In this document: piece by piece, positions 8,841 through 16,525 of the stretch
How the letters are laid out: each line of letters starts with the position of its first letter
How positions within the stretch are numbered: the stretch's first letter is position 1
Source of the DNA: Paenibacillus radicibacter
Lineage (GTDB): Bacteria > Bacillota > Bacilli > Paenibacillales > NBRC-103111
Assembly: GCF_024721995.1 (NCBI RefSeq)
Contig: NZ_JANQBC010000001.1
Coordinates: forward strand, 434,001-498,000
Direction: 5' to 3'
Length of the DNA stretch: 64,000 bases
Made by a program: the position numbers and the translations under genes
Notes under the pieces: generated by a model
Told to the model about the DNA's origin: nothing
The model's input: only the letters and a program-made list of their open reading frames with translations
Database searches by the model: none

Positions 8841-9139
8841 TTAGGATTCAATCTTATAACATAGACCCAAACTCGTATCTTCGCTGCTTAGGTTAAACCA
8901 AATAGCCGAAAATTGTTCATACTGCTCAAAATTCAATACACTTGGATAACCCATCATATCTCTAAACTTAACTACTCATCAATCAAACATATTGCTCCCT
9001 CAATCTTAATTGGCTCAGTTGATAGTGAATTATCTTGTGTGTGATTTTGTGCTAATGTAAAATAATAAACTCCAGTAGTCCATGCCATGTTTAATCCATC
9101 TCCCCATAAAATCTGAATTTCATCAACTTTAATTTTCAT
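8841..9139 (-). pseudogene. Small early gene with single-base deletion
   Basis: ATG at 9139 opens MKIKVDEIQILWGDG and stops after 55 codons at 8972-8974. A +1 frame takes over at once (VVKFRDMMGYPSVLNF) and ends at 8841 beside the repeat copy 8824-8841. The 299-nt length is again one base short of a multiple of three. Intact length would be about 99 aa. Function unknown. Confidence 0.55.
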
Positions 9140-9205
9140 ATTATGTAATCATTCTACCATATTGTGGACTACATTACTTTGATCCTATCTTCGATTTCAA
9201 TCTTT

Positions 9206-9433
9206 TCAAACATTGATATTTGTCTCAAGTGGTTCTTCTGGATAAGCTTCAATATATGCAACATATCTCTCGATTTTGTCTCTTTGCATTGGGTGATTCT
9301 CTTTCTTTTCCCACTGAAGAATATGCCCATAACTTGTTCCAACATATTTTGCTAGCGCTCCACTCAGTGGTATCTCTTTTTCTCTTCTTTTATTTCTATA
9401 ATACTTTTTGTCATAATTTAATTTATTATCCAT
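9206..9433 (-). CDS. Small HTH DNA-binding protein
   Basis: 75 aa. Residues 25-60 (ALAKYVGTSYGHILQWEKKENHP) read as an XRE-like helix-turn-helix with a basic N-terminal arm. Strong ribosome site AAAGGAGATTG before ATG 9433. It has its own sigma-A-like promoter (9462-9491) and faces the decayed early genes, so it is likely a regulator at the left edge of the switch region. Confidence 0.65.
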   Translation of the reverse strand: MDNKLNYDKKYYRNKRREKEIPLSGALAKYVGTSYGHILQWEKKENHPMQRDKIERYVAYIEAYPEEPLETNINV

Positions 9434-9461
9434 TATTCAATCTCCTTTCGTTATTAACTGA

Positions 9462-9491
9462 ATATTACCATATTTACGTTTATAAAGTCAA
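9462..9491 (-). promoter_or_regulatory. Sigma-A-like promoter for the small HTH gene
   Basis: On the minus strand TTGACT (9486-9491), an 18-bp spacer and TAATAT (9462-9467) sit about 30 bases upstream of the ATG at 9433. Confidence 0.55.
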
Positions 9492-9595
9492 TAATATACA
9501 CATATATTTTCATATTTAATTTATTTCATATGAACAGAAATTAAATGTCTGTTCATATATATAACTAAACTATCAATATCTAATGCTCATCTATT

Positions 9596-9982
9596 TTATC
9601 GCCATGCAAAGAGTTCATTCCTGTCCATAGCAGCAACATCCTCTATATCTGATACTTGTAAGATAAATGTACTTACATCACTAATATCATAAGGAAAGCT
9701 CCCTTCGCCTCGCATTTTGTTTACTCTATTCACAACACTATTCAGATTAACACCAATTTGATGTTCCTTGTCAGGATTCATAACCAAATCAACTAGAGTA
9801 ATAGTAAGCATCATTTCTAAATCCATAAACTCTTCTGATGTTTTTCTTTTAAATGGTGCTGCAAGGGGAATATACATATATCTCTTCTTCCAATCAATTC
9901 CTTTACTACCAAAGTGGATGATCATCCACTGAGGACATAACTTACTATCATAGTAGTCATAATAAATCTCAATCTTAGCCAT
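9596..9982 (-). CDS. Hypothetical protein co-transcribed with the repressor
   Basis: 128 aa. Its start (ATG 9982) overlaps the repressor stop codon, so the two are translationally coupled. No family recognised. Position suggests a partner or modulator of the repressor, which is inference. Confidence 0.6.
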   Translation of the reverse strand: MAKIEIYYDYYDSKLCPQWMIIHFGSKGIDWKKRYMYIPLAAPFKRKTSEEFMDLEMMLTITLVDLVMNPDKEHQIGVNLNSVVNRVNKMRGEGSFPYDISDVSTFILQVSDIEDVAAMDRNELFAWR

Positions 9983-11046
9983 TAGACATCAAACACCACT
10001 GATTTCACTTGACCTTGAATCATTACTTCGTTTACAGGGATTACTCTTGGTGGTATCTCCTTATTTGAGGCTTGTAGAATTACGTTAAGACCATCATAGT
10101 ACACACGTTTCAAAGTTGCTTCATCCCCATTAATTATAACTACGCCTATTTTTCCATTCTCTACAAAACTTTGCTTTTTAACTAAAACATTAAAACCATC
10201 CCTAATACCTTCATCAATCATTGAATCGCCTTTTACCACTAAATAAAAGTACTCTCCATCTGACACTTCTTTTTTTGACACAATTTTGTAACCAATGATG
10301 TTTTGTTCAGCCACGAAGTCATATCCCGCCTTTATTTCACCATAAATTGGTATCTGAATAATTGAAGCATCCTCAAAGAAACCCTTGTCGGAATTAATCC
10401 TGCTCCCTCTACCGATAGCTTGTAAATATTCATGAGTTCGCTTAAGCATAATATCCACTTGATTTGCTGCATTATCAATTTCATTAGTTCTCACTTGCTT
10501 ATACTTAAAAGTTACATTATAACTGGTTAAATAGTCTTCAAAAGTTAAGTTCTTAATTTTTGCATCTATTATCATAGCTTGAAGATATTGAATTTTGAAA
10601 TTTAAACTAAGTGATAAATAGACATCTTCTGGAGTTTCAAAATCATCGTATTGTGAATAGTCAAAAGTTTCATTCAAACGATCTTTTATAAAAAGTTTTT
10701 CTTTATCGATATAGTCAAATATATCTTTATACATATCATTAAATCTTATTAAATAGTAATCTTTAATAATTTCTTCTATGTTTTCAAATTTAGATATTAT
10801 TTCTTTGAATTCATCTGGAGTGGATTCTATATATGTTGAATCGTCTCTTCCAAGTAGATAATCTACTGAAACATCAAACAAGTCTGCAATTTCCTCTAAT
10901 CTTTTTCTTCTTGGAGTTCTGTCGTTGTCCTCTGACTCATAATTAGCTAAAGATGACCTAGGAATATTTAATTTATCCGCCAGATCTTCTTGAGACAATC
11001 CCCTTTTCTCTCTCAACTCTTTCAATCTTTTAGGGAATAAGAACAT
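9982..11046 (-). CDS. LexA-like self-cleaving phage repressor (XRE HTH plus S24 peptidase)
   Basis: 354 aa. N-terminus: XRE-type HTH at residues 5-65 (LREKRGLSQEDLADKL). C-terminus: S24/LexA-type autoprotease with an Ala-Gly cleavage site at 240-241 (EIKAG), catalytic Ser275 (KGDSM) and Lys313 (ATLKR). RecA-stimulated self-cleavage would inactivate it after DNA damage and start lytic growth. The 150-residue middle (about 70-225) is much longer than in lambda CI or LexA and helical, so it may add oligomerisation or a signal input. It faces a divergent gene across a region with three 15-bp operators. Ends coupled to a small gene. Confidence 0.88.
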   Translation of the reverse strand: MFLFPKRLKELREKRGLSQEDLADKLNIPRSSLANYESEDNDRTPRRKRLEEIADLFDVSVDYLLGRDDSTYIESTPDEFKEIISKFENIEEIIKDYYLIRFNDMYKDIFDYIDKEKLFIKDRLNETFDYSQYDDFETPEDVYLSLSLNFKIQYLQAMIIDAKIKNLTFEDYLTSYNVTFKYKQVRTNEIDNAANQVDIMLKRTHEYLQAIGRGSRINSDKGFFEDASIIQIPIYGEIKAGYDFVAEQNIIGYKIVSKKEVSDGEYFYLVVKGDSMIDEGIRDGFNVLVKKQSFVENGKIGVVIINGDEATLKRVYYDGLNVILQASNKEIPPRVIPVNEVMIQGQVKSVVFDV

Positions 11047-11063
11047 AAATTCACCTCTTTACT

Positions 11064-11069
11064 ATTATA
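11064..11069 (-). promoter_or_regulatory. Likely -10 box of the repressor promoter
   Basis: TATAAT on the minus strand 18 bases before the repressor ATG. The matching -35 (ACAATT at 11087-11092) is poor and overlaps operator 1, suggesting autoregulation. Confidence 0.4.
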
Positions 11070-11090
11070 ACTGGATATTATCATATAATT

Positions 11091-11182
11091 GTTCGTTTAA
11101 CAAACAAAATATCTTCAGTTTAGTATTGACTTTTTCGTTAAACGAACATAAACTAAATCTATCGAAAGTTCACTTAACGAAC
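11091..11182. promoter_or_regulatory. Three repressor operators (OR/OL-like region)
   Basis: Three related 15-bp inverted repeats with consensus GTTCGTTWAACGAAC lie at 11091-11105, 11133-11147 and 11168-11182 between the repressor and the divergent gene. The middle copy sits in the spacer of the rightward promoter. The spacing (about 42 and 35 bp centre to centre) is compatible with cooperative binding by dimers. They are most likely bound by the LexA-like repressor. Confidence 0.75.
11126..11154 (+). promoter_or_regulatory. Rightward promoter overlapping operator 2
   Basis: TTGACT (11126-11131), 17-bp spacer, TAAACT (11149-11154). Operator 2 fills the spacer, so bound repressor would block it. 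Confidence 0.55.
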
Positions 11183-11207
11183 AATCACACAATTGGGAGA
11201 TGATTAA

Positions 11208-11429
11208 ATGAGCTTTACAGTTTATGGAGAAATTACAATACCAATTTCTATTTCAATTTCAGAAAAATCTAAAGATACAGCACTGGAAAAAATATCAAAT
11301 ATGCTAAACATAAAAACTATCGAACTAATTGAAGCAGAAATACATACTACAGACAATAAAGAACACTTAATTGTTGCTGACCACTGCCAGATAAAATGGA
11401 TTGAAGTCCTTGATATGTATGACATCTAA
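11208..11429 (+). CDS. Small gene in the Cro position
   Basis: 73 aa, strand-rich N-terminus (FTVYGEITIPISISIS) followed by a helical part. No HTH visible, so it is not an obvious Cro despite its place as first gene divergent from the repressor. Ribosome site GGGAGATGATT. Ends just before a strong bidirectional terminator. Confidence 0.6.
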   Translation: MSFTVYGEITIPISISISEKSKDTALEKISNMLNIKTIELIEAEIHTTDNKEHLIVADHCQIKWIEVLDMYDI

Positions 11430-11431
11430 AT

Positions 11432-11473
11432 AAATATAGGCTCTCTACTATTTTAAATGTAGAGGGCTATATT
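11432..11473. terminator. Bidirectional intrinsic terminator
   Basis: A long hairpin (arms AAATATAG-CTCTCTAC and GTAGAG-GCTATATTT) lies between the convergent genes ending at 11429 and 11476, with A- and T-rich flanks on both sides. Confidence 0.75.
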
Positions 11474-11475
11474 TA

Positions 11476-11694
11476 TTATTGGTTTAGAATAAGTATGCGT
11501 TTAACTTCTTTATTTAATTCACAATCAAAAATTCTATAGCCCTCAACTAAAAATATCTCTAATGTATAGATCTCATCACTTTTAAGATTTGTCGATATCC
11601 AAGTTTCGATTTTTGATTTAGGATCATAGTGCTTTAACTTTTCAAGTCTATATTTTTGTCCATTCATAGATGTCCTCAATTGCGGAATTCGCAT
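11476..11694 (-). CDS. Small protein under a tightly controlled promoter
   Basis: 72 aa (MRIPQLRTSMNGQKYRLEKL), basic N-terminal half, no recognised family. It is driven by a perfect-consensus promoter whose spacer is an operator, and a second operator overlaps its start codon. The arrangement is typical of an autorepressor or a strictly silenced effector. The HTH protein encoded divergently at 11834 is a candidate ligand of these operators. Confidence 0.6.
   Translation of the reverse strand: MRIPQLRTSMNGQKYRLEKLKHYDPKSKIETWISTNLKSDEIYTLEIFLVEGYRIFDCELNKEVKRILILNQ
11679..11694. promoter_or_regulatory. Second operator, overlapping a start codon
   Basis: ATTGCGGAATTCGCAT is a diverged copy of the 17-bp operator at 11721 and covers the ATG of the 72-aa gene, so binding would hinder both transcription and, through looping, the promoter upstream. 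Confidence 0.6.
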
Positions 11695-11714
11695 TTATTT
11701 TATAGAATCTGAAT

Positions 11715-11743
11715 ATTATAATTGCGAATTTCGCAATTGTCAA
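11715..11743 (-). promoter_or_regulatory. Perfect sigma-A promoter with operator spacer
   Basis: Minus strand TTGACA (11738-11743), exactly 17 bp, TATAAT (11715-11720). The 17-bp spacer (11721-11737) is itself the inverted repeat ATTGCGAA-T-TTCGCAAT. Confidence 0.85.
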
Positions 11744-11762
11744 GAGAATTATGTTAATTTAA

Positions 11763-11792
11763 TTGTCATGTTCTCGTTCCTACATATATAAT
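11763..11792 (+). promoter_or_regulatory. Promoter for the HTH gene at 11834
   Basis: TTGTCA (11763-11768), 18-bp spacer, TATAAT (11787-11792), directed away from the 72-aa gene. Confidence 0.55.
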
Positions 11793-11833
11793 GAAAATAT
11801 CACTAACCTGTTAATAGATAGATAGGGGATATT

Positions 11834-12100
11834 ATGCAGAAGAAACGTAGAGTTATTAAATCAAAGCTTGACGATTTACTTATTAAACATAAGCTTGACC
11901 AAAGATCATTACATAAGATTACCAAGGTACGAGAAGCAACAATTGGCGATATGGCTAACGATGAAAACAAAACATTCACGCGAGAAAATCTGAACAAAAT
12001 TATTAATGCACTGGGAATTGAAGATATTGATGAACTGATAACAATTGTTGATGAAGAAGAAGATACGACAAATAGTAACAATGAAAGCACAGAGGAGTAA
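11834..12100 (+). CDS. Small HTH transcriptional regulator
   Basis: 88 aa. Residues 8-65 (LDDLLIKHKLDQRSLHKIT, then NKIINALGI) fit a Cro/CI-type HTH that lacks some canonical residues; the tail is a run of acidic and Ser/Asn residues. Start ATG 11834 follows GATAGGGGATATT. Divergent from the 72-aa gene whose promoter has the ATTGCGAA operators, so it may bind them. Followed by a terminator. Confidence 0.65.
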   Translation: MQKKRRVIKSKLDDLLIKHKLDQRSLHKITKVREATIGDMANDENKTFTRENLNKIINALGIEDIDELITIVDEEEDTTNSNNESTEE

Positions 12101-12116
12101 AATCCCTGTGCTTTTG
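12084..12116 (+). terminator. Intrinsic terminator after the small HTH gene
   Basis: AAAGCACAG pairs with CTGTGCTTT across a 13-base loop that contains the stop codon; followed by TTTTGTATT. Confidence 0.65.
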
Positions 12117-12141
12117 TATTAATTCTAATATTAATTTCGGA

Positions 12142-12321
12142 TCAAGCTGCTTGACGCTTGTGCCATAACCGATAAACATCAAAAACTTCACTCATGGTCT
12201 GTGAATCATTTTTTACATATTTAATAAAATCTGAGTCTTTTTCTAAAATCAATAATAAATCTTGTTGAAGACAACTTAACCTTAATCCTAATTTTACTTC
12301 TGCAAATTCTATAATTTTCAC
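12142..12321 (-). CDS. Hypothetical small helical protein
   Basis: 59 aa, starting at GTG 12321 with GGAGGA nine bases upstream (MKIIEFAEVKLGLRLSC). Overlaps the end of the broken gene upstream by 4 bases. Leu-rich and helical; function unknown. Confidence 0.5.
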   Translation of the reverse strand: MKIIEFAEVKLGLRLSCLQQDLLLILEKDSDFIKYVKNDSQTMSEVFDVYRLWHKRQAA

Positions 12322-12489
12322 TTCGTTGACTCCTCCAAGTATCTTTTCAATCTGCTGTCTAGAAACTCTATTTCGCTTTCTAAACCATCAATTTATCTAT
12401 AGTGTATTTCTTCTTACTATCAATCAAAAACTGGCTAATGAACGTTTCTGATCCTCTGAAATCGATATCATTCTTTCTCGTTCTGACAT
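12318..12489 (-). pseudogene. Small coiled-coil gene with two single-base deletions
   Basis: ATG at 12489 opens MSERERMISISEDQKRSL, then two frame changes are needed (at a run of T after the Ser codon, and near AAATTGATGG) to read on through a helical heptad-like C-terminus (LESEIEFLDSRLKRYLEE) to the TGA at 12318. Both breaks are one missing base. Intact length about 58 aa. Confidence 0.45.
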
Positions 12490-12502
12490 TCTACTCTACT
12501 CC

Positions 12503-12811
12503 TTACGCATGTAGCAGCTCATAACTCTGGAAATTTAAGTTTTTGGCACGTTGAACACTTAGAGATTCAACATTTCTTATCATAAAGTCATACGCTACTC
12601 GATTAAGGTCATCAATAGCAACTTCCGTCCCAGTGTCATTATCGAGAACAATTATCTTATAACCAGTTACCTTTTCAATAAATCTGAAGGTCAGATCACA
12701 CCATGAATGCTCATCTAACAATTTGTTAATTTGATCGTCTGCTATGTATTCTGAGTTGTTTTTAATTTTTTTAAACATGTAGTCTCTCTCGATAAGTCTT
12801 CTGTTAATCAT
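12503..12811 (-). CDS. Hypothetical early protein
   Basis: 102 aa from ATG 12811 (AAAGGATG six bases upstream). No family recognised. Confidence 0.5.
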   Translation of the reverse strand: MINRRLIERDYMFKKIKNNSEYIADDQINKLLDEHSWCDLTFRFIEKVTGYKIIVLDNDTGTEVAIDDLNRVAYDFMIRNVESLSVQRAKNLNFQSYELLHA

Positions 12812-12841
12812 GCATATCATCCTTTATTTTTTATTTTATAA

Positions 12842-13213
12842 TTACACACTAACCAAACTGTTCCCAGTACTACTTAAGCCCAATTCTTTATATGTCTTTT
12901 TTAACCTATTTGACATTTCTCGTGCTGCGAATCCTATGCTTGGCTTATGACTATCAAAGTCCCAAGTAAGTACCTCGATCTTCTTTGTCCTCTCATTTGC
13001 AATCATTGTGAAGCCACCAAATCTATACACTCGTTTATTATTGAGTACACTCGACATATCTGTTGAATTAACAATAATGGCAGTAAGTTTTCTTTCTAGC
13101 ACTTCTCTTTCTATACTGGCTGCTTTCTTTGCGTACTTTCTGTAATTTTCAAGCGCAGGATTTGAAATTGAATATATCTCGATATCGTTGATTATTAGTT
13201 TACTTCTAAACAT
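12842..13213 (-). CDS. Hypothetical early protein
   Basis: 123 aa, basic, with a beta-rich centre (RVYRFGGFTMIANERTKKI) and a helical C-terminal part. Ribosome site AGGAGGTTAAT. No family recognised. Confidence 0.55.
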   Translation of the reverse strand: MFRSKLIINDIEIYSISNPALENYRKYAKKAASIEREVLERKLTAIIVNSTDMSSVLNNKRVYRFGGFTMIANERTKKIEVLTWDFDSHKPSIGFAAREMSNRLKKTYKELGLSSTGNSLVSV

Positions 13214-13310
13214 ATATTAACCTCCTGATAGAAATTCACTTGTGATATTTATCCAATAACCTAACCTAAGCTTACTTCCTAATATAATCTGCTTTCTTTA
13301 CCTCTTTATC

Positions 13311-13637
13311 TTATTTAATACGTTCACAAGTGACCTTAAACCGCATACCATCGACTTCAAACTCGACTTCCTCACTACAGACTTTAATAACACATCTATA
13401 GAAATCTTTGGTGACGTCTGCAACACGATCATATACATTATGCGAGCTTAATTTGTGATTTCCTATTTGATTAAAAACTGATACCTGATCATTGAAGCCA
13501 TTAACACCGATTCTAATGGCTTGATACCTTGCATCATAGGCTGCTTCACTATCACAATCAAAACATGGATAACAGTCCTCAAACATGCCACAATGCCTAG
13601 CCCCACAATTGGGGCACTCTTTCCATTCAATATCCAT
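13311..13637 (-). CDS. Zinc-ribbon early protein
   Basis: 108 aa from the ATG at 13637, chosen because GGGGAG lies 9 bases upstream and a repeat copy (13653-13670) just before it; longer in-frame starts would run into the neighbouring gene. The N-terminus carries CPNCGARHC and CYPCFDC, a six-to-seven cysteine zinc-binding cluster, followed by a beta-rich domain. Function unknown. Confidence 0.6.
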   Translation of the reverse strand: MDIEWKECPNCGARHCGMFEDCYPCFDCDSEAAYDARYQAIRIGVNGFNDQVSVFNQIGNHKLSSHNVYDRVADVTKDFYRCVIKVCSEEVEFEVDGMRFKVTCERIK

Positions 13638-13671
13638 TGTATTCATCTCCCCATGAAATCGCTCTTTCATT

Positions 13672-13977
13672 TCATCTGTTTGATGCCGTAATAACCAATT
13701 CCTGAATTGTGCTCTTAAGAATGACTCTTGTTTTCCCATATCCAGATTCAATAGATGTGCTAAAATCAGTATTCTTTAGTCCAAAATAATTGTATATCTT
13801 TTCTAAAACTGCATTAATTTCTCCAATATCATTTACTAAGTTTGGAAAGGTTAGGGAGATTTCCAAACCACATCGTTCACTTTGCGATATAAAAGTCAAT
13901 GTAGAACCGATTCCTTTATTGATTTCTTCTATTACACTAGATAGCTTGCCTAACTGAAAAATTGTAGGTGTTTGCAT
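13672..13977 (-). CDS. Hypothetical early protein
   Basis: 101 aa (MQTPTIFQLGKLSSVIEEI). No family recognised. Start preceded by AGGAGAGAAT. Confidence 0.55.
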   Translation of the reverse strand: MQTPTIFQLGKLSSVIEEINKGIGSTLTFISQSERCGLEISLTFPNLVNDIGEINAVLEKIYNYFGLKNTDFSTSIESGYGKTRVILKSTIQELVITASNR

Positions 13978-13994
13978 TGTATTCTCTCCTAGTC

Positions 13995-14123
13995 TTAGTT
14001 ATTGTGATAAGCTTTTTCTGCCTCATGCTCAGTGTACTCATCCATTGCATCATACATTGCACGTTCTAATTTTCTAATCATAGTTTCATCAAGTTTTAAC
14101 CAGTTTTTCGCTGCGAGTATCAT
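13995..14123 (-). CDS. Possible small protein with weak start
   Basis: 42 aa (MILAAKNWLKLDETM), helical and acidic. The ATG at 14123 has no clear ribosome site, so it may be the tail of a longer gene whose beginning was lost. 14124-14216 upstream shows no gene. Confidence 0.35.
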   Translation of the reverse strand: MILAAKNWLKLDETMIRKLERAMYDAMDEYTEHEAEKAYHNN

Positions 14124-14216
14124 ATAACCTATAGCTGCACCATTATTTATTTAAACTACCTACTTTCTATTATTTATATTTATATTTTCTCGATATTCAC
14201 CACTATGAAGGCTTAC

Positions 14217-14437
14217 TTATTTCAAATATTCATGATAAATCATCGAACCAGCTATTATTGCTAACATGTTTATTCCAATAAGTTCTGCCAAATATTCCTT
14301 GTCTTGTTTCTCCTTAATCCGAAAATAGTATGCGTCCTGATCCTCATTTTTTTATATGGAATGACTTCACCTATGTTTGGTTCTCTCACACCAGTTACCT
14401 GAACATTGAACATTTGTCCCAAGTTATATTTTGACAT
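14217..14437 (-). pseudogene. Small membrane-protein gene frameshifted at a run of A
   Basis: ATG 14437 opens MSKYNLGQMFNVQVTGV; one missing A in a run of seven A (14346-14352) shifts the frame. The downstream frame gives NEDQDAYYFRIKEKQDKEYL and a hydrophobic end (INMLAIIAGSMIYHEY), ending at 14217. Intact length would be about 73 aa. The ribosome site (GAGGAG) is unusually far, 17 bases, from the ATG. Confidence 0.5.
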
Positions 14438-14468
14438 GTTTTTATTTTCTATATCTCCTCATGAAAGA

Positions 14469-14636
14469 TTATTTCATTGTCTCTATTGTTATTTTCACTT
14501 TTAAACCATCAAATTCATCCAACTGAGAAATCAAGTATTTTCGAAGGCTGTCCTTATCGTTCATATCAGCTCTAGTATCATAAAGTGCAGTTAATTCTTC
14601 ATAGACTTCTAACCAGCCAATTAATTCTTTTCTCAT
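14469..14636 (-). CDS. Hypothetical small helical protein
   Basis: 55 aa (MRKELIGWLEVYEELTALYD), acidic and helical. CAGGAGAG seven bases before the start. Its stop lies inside a repeat copy with a 5-base centre (14461-14477). Confidence 0.55.
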   Translation of the reverse strand: MRKELIGWLEVYEELTALYDTRADMNDKDSLRKYLISQLDEFDGLKVKITIETMK

Positions 14637-14699
14637 GTAAACACTCTCCTGACAGAATGTAAGACTTCTTTCATTCCCATTGATGCTTAATTCTTCAAA

Positions 14700-15098
14700 C
14701 TATTCATTAACAATTAATTTGTTAAATTCATGAATAAATGACTCCATTTTTCTTTTATTAAATTGATACAATTTGTTACTCTCTAAGTATGGTCTATCTA
14801 TAAGTAACGTATTTTCACGAATACTAAGATAGCCATTACTATCAAGTTCTTTATCATAGTATTCGTAATAATCAGCACCTAAACTATCGGCTTCTTTGGA
14901 GGTTAAATTAGCCCAAGATTCTTTTGAAATCATTTCAATATAATTAAATAATTCAAGAAAATCTTTAGGCTCATAAATATATGTAACACCATGCTTATTA
15001 TTAATTTGATCTTGATTCATTTCGAAAATTACTGCTGATTTTCGATGTTTAACAATTAACTCTAAACCGTTTAAACACGTAAAAGTCCTGATCTTCAA
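14700..15098 (-). CDS. Hypothetical early protein, TTG start
   Basis: 132 aa from TTG 15098, chosen because AGGGGGGA precedes it; the longer frame to 15149 would overlap the upstream gene and lacks a ribosome site. No family recognised. Confidence 0.55.
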   Translation of the reverse strand: MKIRTFTCLNGLELIVKHRKSAVIFEMNQDQINNKHGVTYIYEPKDFLELFNYIEMISKESWANLTSKEADSLGADYYEYYDKELDSNGYLSIRENTLLIDRPYLESNKLYQFNKRKMESFIHEFNKLIVNE

Positions 15099-15135
15099 TT
15101 TTATCCCCCCTAAAAATATAAATGAAATACTTCTT

Positions 15136-15330
15136 TTATCGCAATGCATTGCTTATGTAATCGCTAAGCTCTTCGTGTACTCCATCAACATCGATCCATT
15201 TTCCACTCTTAAGCTCTTGGATTCCTGTCATAAAAAAATAGTTTTCCTCTTGTACTTTCTTTGCTTGTTCGATAGTATCCACCTTATCTAAAATATCATC
15301 ATTAATATCATGATTAATAACTCTATACAT
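15136..15330 (-). CDS. Hypothetical small protein
   Basis: 64 aa from ATG 15330 (GGAGGG six bases upstream): MYRVINHDINDD. The HxEELSDYI end is helical. No family recognised. Repeat 15122-15139 overlaps its stop. Confidence 0.5.
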   Translation of the reverse strand: MYRVINHDINDDILDKVDTIEQAKKVQEENYFFMTGIQELKSGKWIDVDGVHEELSDYISNALR

Positions 15331-15382
15331 CTTCATCCCTCCACTTATTAAAGTTTAAATATAAGAATCCTTTCAACAACTT

Positions 15383-15718
15383 TTATTCTTCTTCATCATC
15401 TTCAGTTTCAATATCTTCAAGATTCCAATCATATTCAAACTTATCAACAATTTTAAGTGACTTATGAAAGTCTTCAAACGAACACAAATATTCATTTCCT
15501 TTATAATTCGTTAAATTAATATAGTAATAATCATTGATTTCAGATATACCAAGAATGATCAATTCTTGTCCTCCAAATCCCCCATAACCGCTTCTTAACG
15601 TTATAACCTTTGTACCTTTGTTTTTATGTATATTCGATATCTGTGCTTCCCGATACCTTTTATATTCATCGAATATCTCTGGATGTTCTTGTTTCATATA
15701 CATATAAATAGTTAACAA
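15383..15718 (-). CDS. SGYGG-motif protein, paralogue of 4984-5241
   Basis: 111 aa from TTG 15718 with GAGGAG about 10 bases upstream. The central GTKVITLRSGYGGFGG and following NEYLCSFEDF correspond to the same elements in the 85-aa protein at 4984. It has an extra very acidic C-terminal tail (IETEDDEEE). Function unknown. Confidence 0.55.
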   Translation of the reverse strand: MLTIYMYMKQEHPEIFDEYKRYREAQISNIHKNKGTKVITLRSGYGGFGGQELIILGISEINDYYYINLTNYKGNEYLCSFEDFHKSLKIVDKFEYDWNLEDIETEDDEEE

Positions 15719-15748
15719 GTTATCACATCTCCTCATAAAATAATCTAT

Positions 15749-16270
15749 TTAACGAGATTCTGCTGCTAGTAATTCTTCGACTCTCGTCAGTTCTTCTTCA
15801 CTATGAATAGTTCCACCGCTGTTCATTTGCAAATACCACTCTAATACTTCTTTACGCGTTTGTAGGCTGTTTATATGTAGTCGAAGTGTCAATGTTGTAG
15901 ATAATCTGTCCTCAAACTCATGGTAGTAATGACCAAACGCTTTTACTTTACTATCCATGAACCCTAGACAAGCTGTAAGACGTTGTAAACCATCTACACA
16001 TACAAACCATCCATCACCATTCCCCTTTGTTTTGTGCCAATTTGTATGGTTAAAGTAAATATCTAATCCAGATGTACCACCCCTTAGGAAGTGTTCTATA
16101 TAGCGTTCTTGTTGTAATACTGACCATACATATCCTCTTTGGAAATCAGGATTCAAATCCAAACCTAAATCATCCTGGTACTCTTTAATTGTTGTAGGAA
16201 GATACCTTAACGTGCTATTGACAGAATAACCATTCATTTGAATGTACGGTTTAATATCAGAAAATTTCAC
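15749..16270 (-). CDS. DUF262 (ParB-like / GmrSD N-terminal) protein
   Basis: 173 aa from GTG 16270 with AAAGGAGTG in place. Contains the DUF262 signature: LNPDFQRGYVW, then QERYIEHFLRG, then VCVDGLQRLTAC (in place of DGQQR). In GmrS and BrxU this fold binds and hydrolyses nucleotides to drive a nuclease half. Here the second, HNH-type half (DUF1524) is missing, so the protein is a stand-alone DUF262 domain; a regulatory, decoy or anti-restriction role is possible but unproven. Confidence 0.7.
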   Translation of the reverse strand: MKFSDIKPYIQMNGYSVNSTLRYLPTTIKEYQDDLGLDLNPDFQRGYVWSVLQQERYIEHFLRGGTSGLDIYFNHTNWHKTKGNGDGWFVCVDGLQRLTACLGFMDSKVKAFGHYYHEFEDRLSTTLTLRLHINSLQTRKEVLEWYLQMNSGGTIHSEEELTRVEELLAAESR

Positions 16271-16317
16271 ATTGTTCACTCCTTTCACGATCAAATATTC
16301 AATTCATAGTAAATTAC

Positions 16318-16500
16318 TTATACCCATAGGAATTGTTCTTCATCATTACCGCATATTAGAATCTCTCTTGGGTAAGATAGTTTTCTAATATCTTTTTCTT
16401 CTCCTTGAATGTGTATTTTTGAATCAACTTGTTTTGCAATAAAAAGTATTTGAGTCCACGACTCTATATATAATATTTTTCTCATTCTTAAACTCATCAT
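16318..16500 (-). CDS. Hypothetical small protein
   Basis: Up to 60 aa. GAGGAG abuts the first ATG, so the exact start is uncertain. No family recognised. Confidence 0.4.
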   Translation of the reverse strand: MMSLRMRKILYIESWTQILFIAKQVDSKIHIQGEEKDIRKLSYPREILICGNDEEQFLWV

Positions 16501-16525
16501 CTCCTCATAAATGGATCTTTTTATT

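Noticed and set aside
11803-12090. A minus-strand Ser/Leu-rich 95-aa frame
   Set aside because: Antisense shadow of the small HTH gene, low-complexity composition, no ribosome site.
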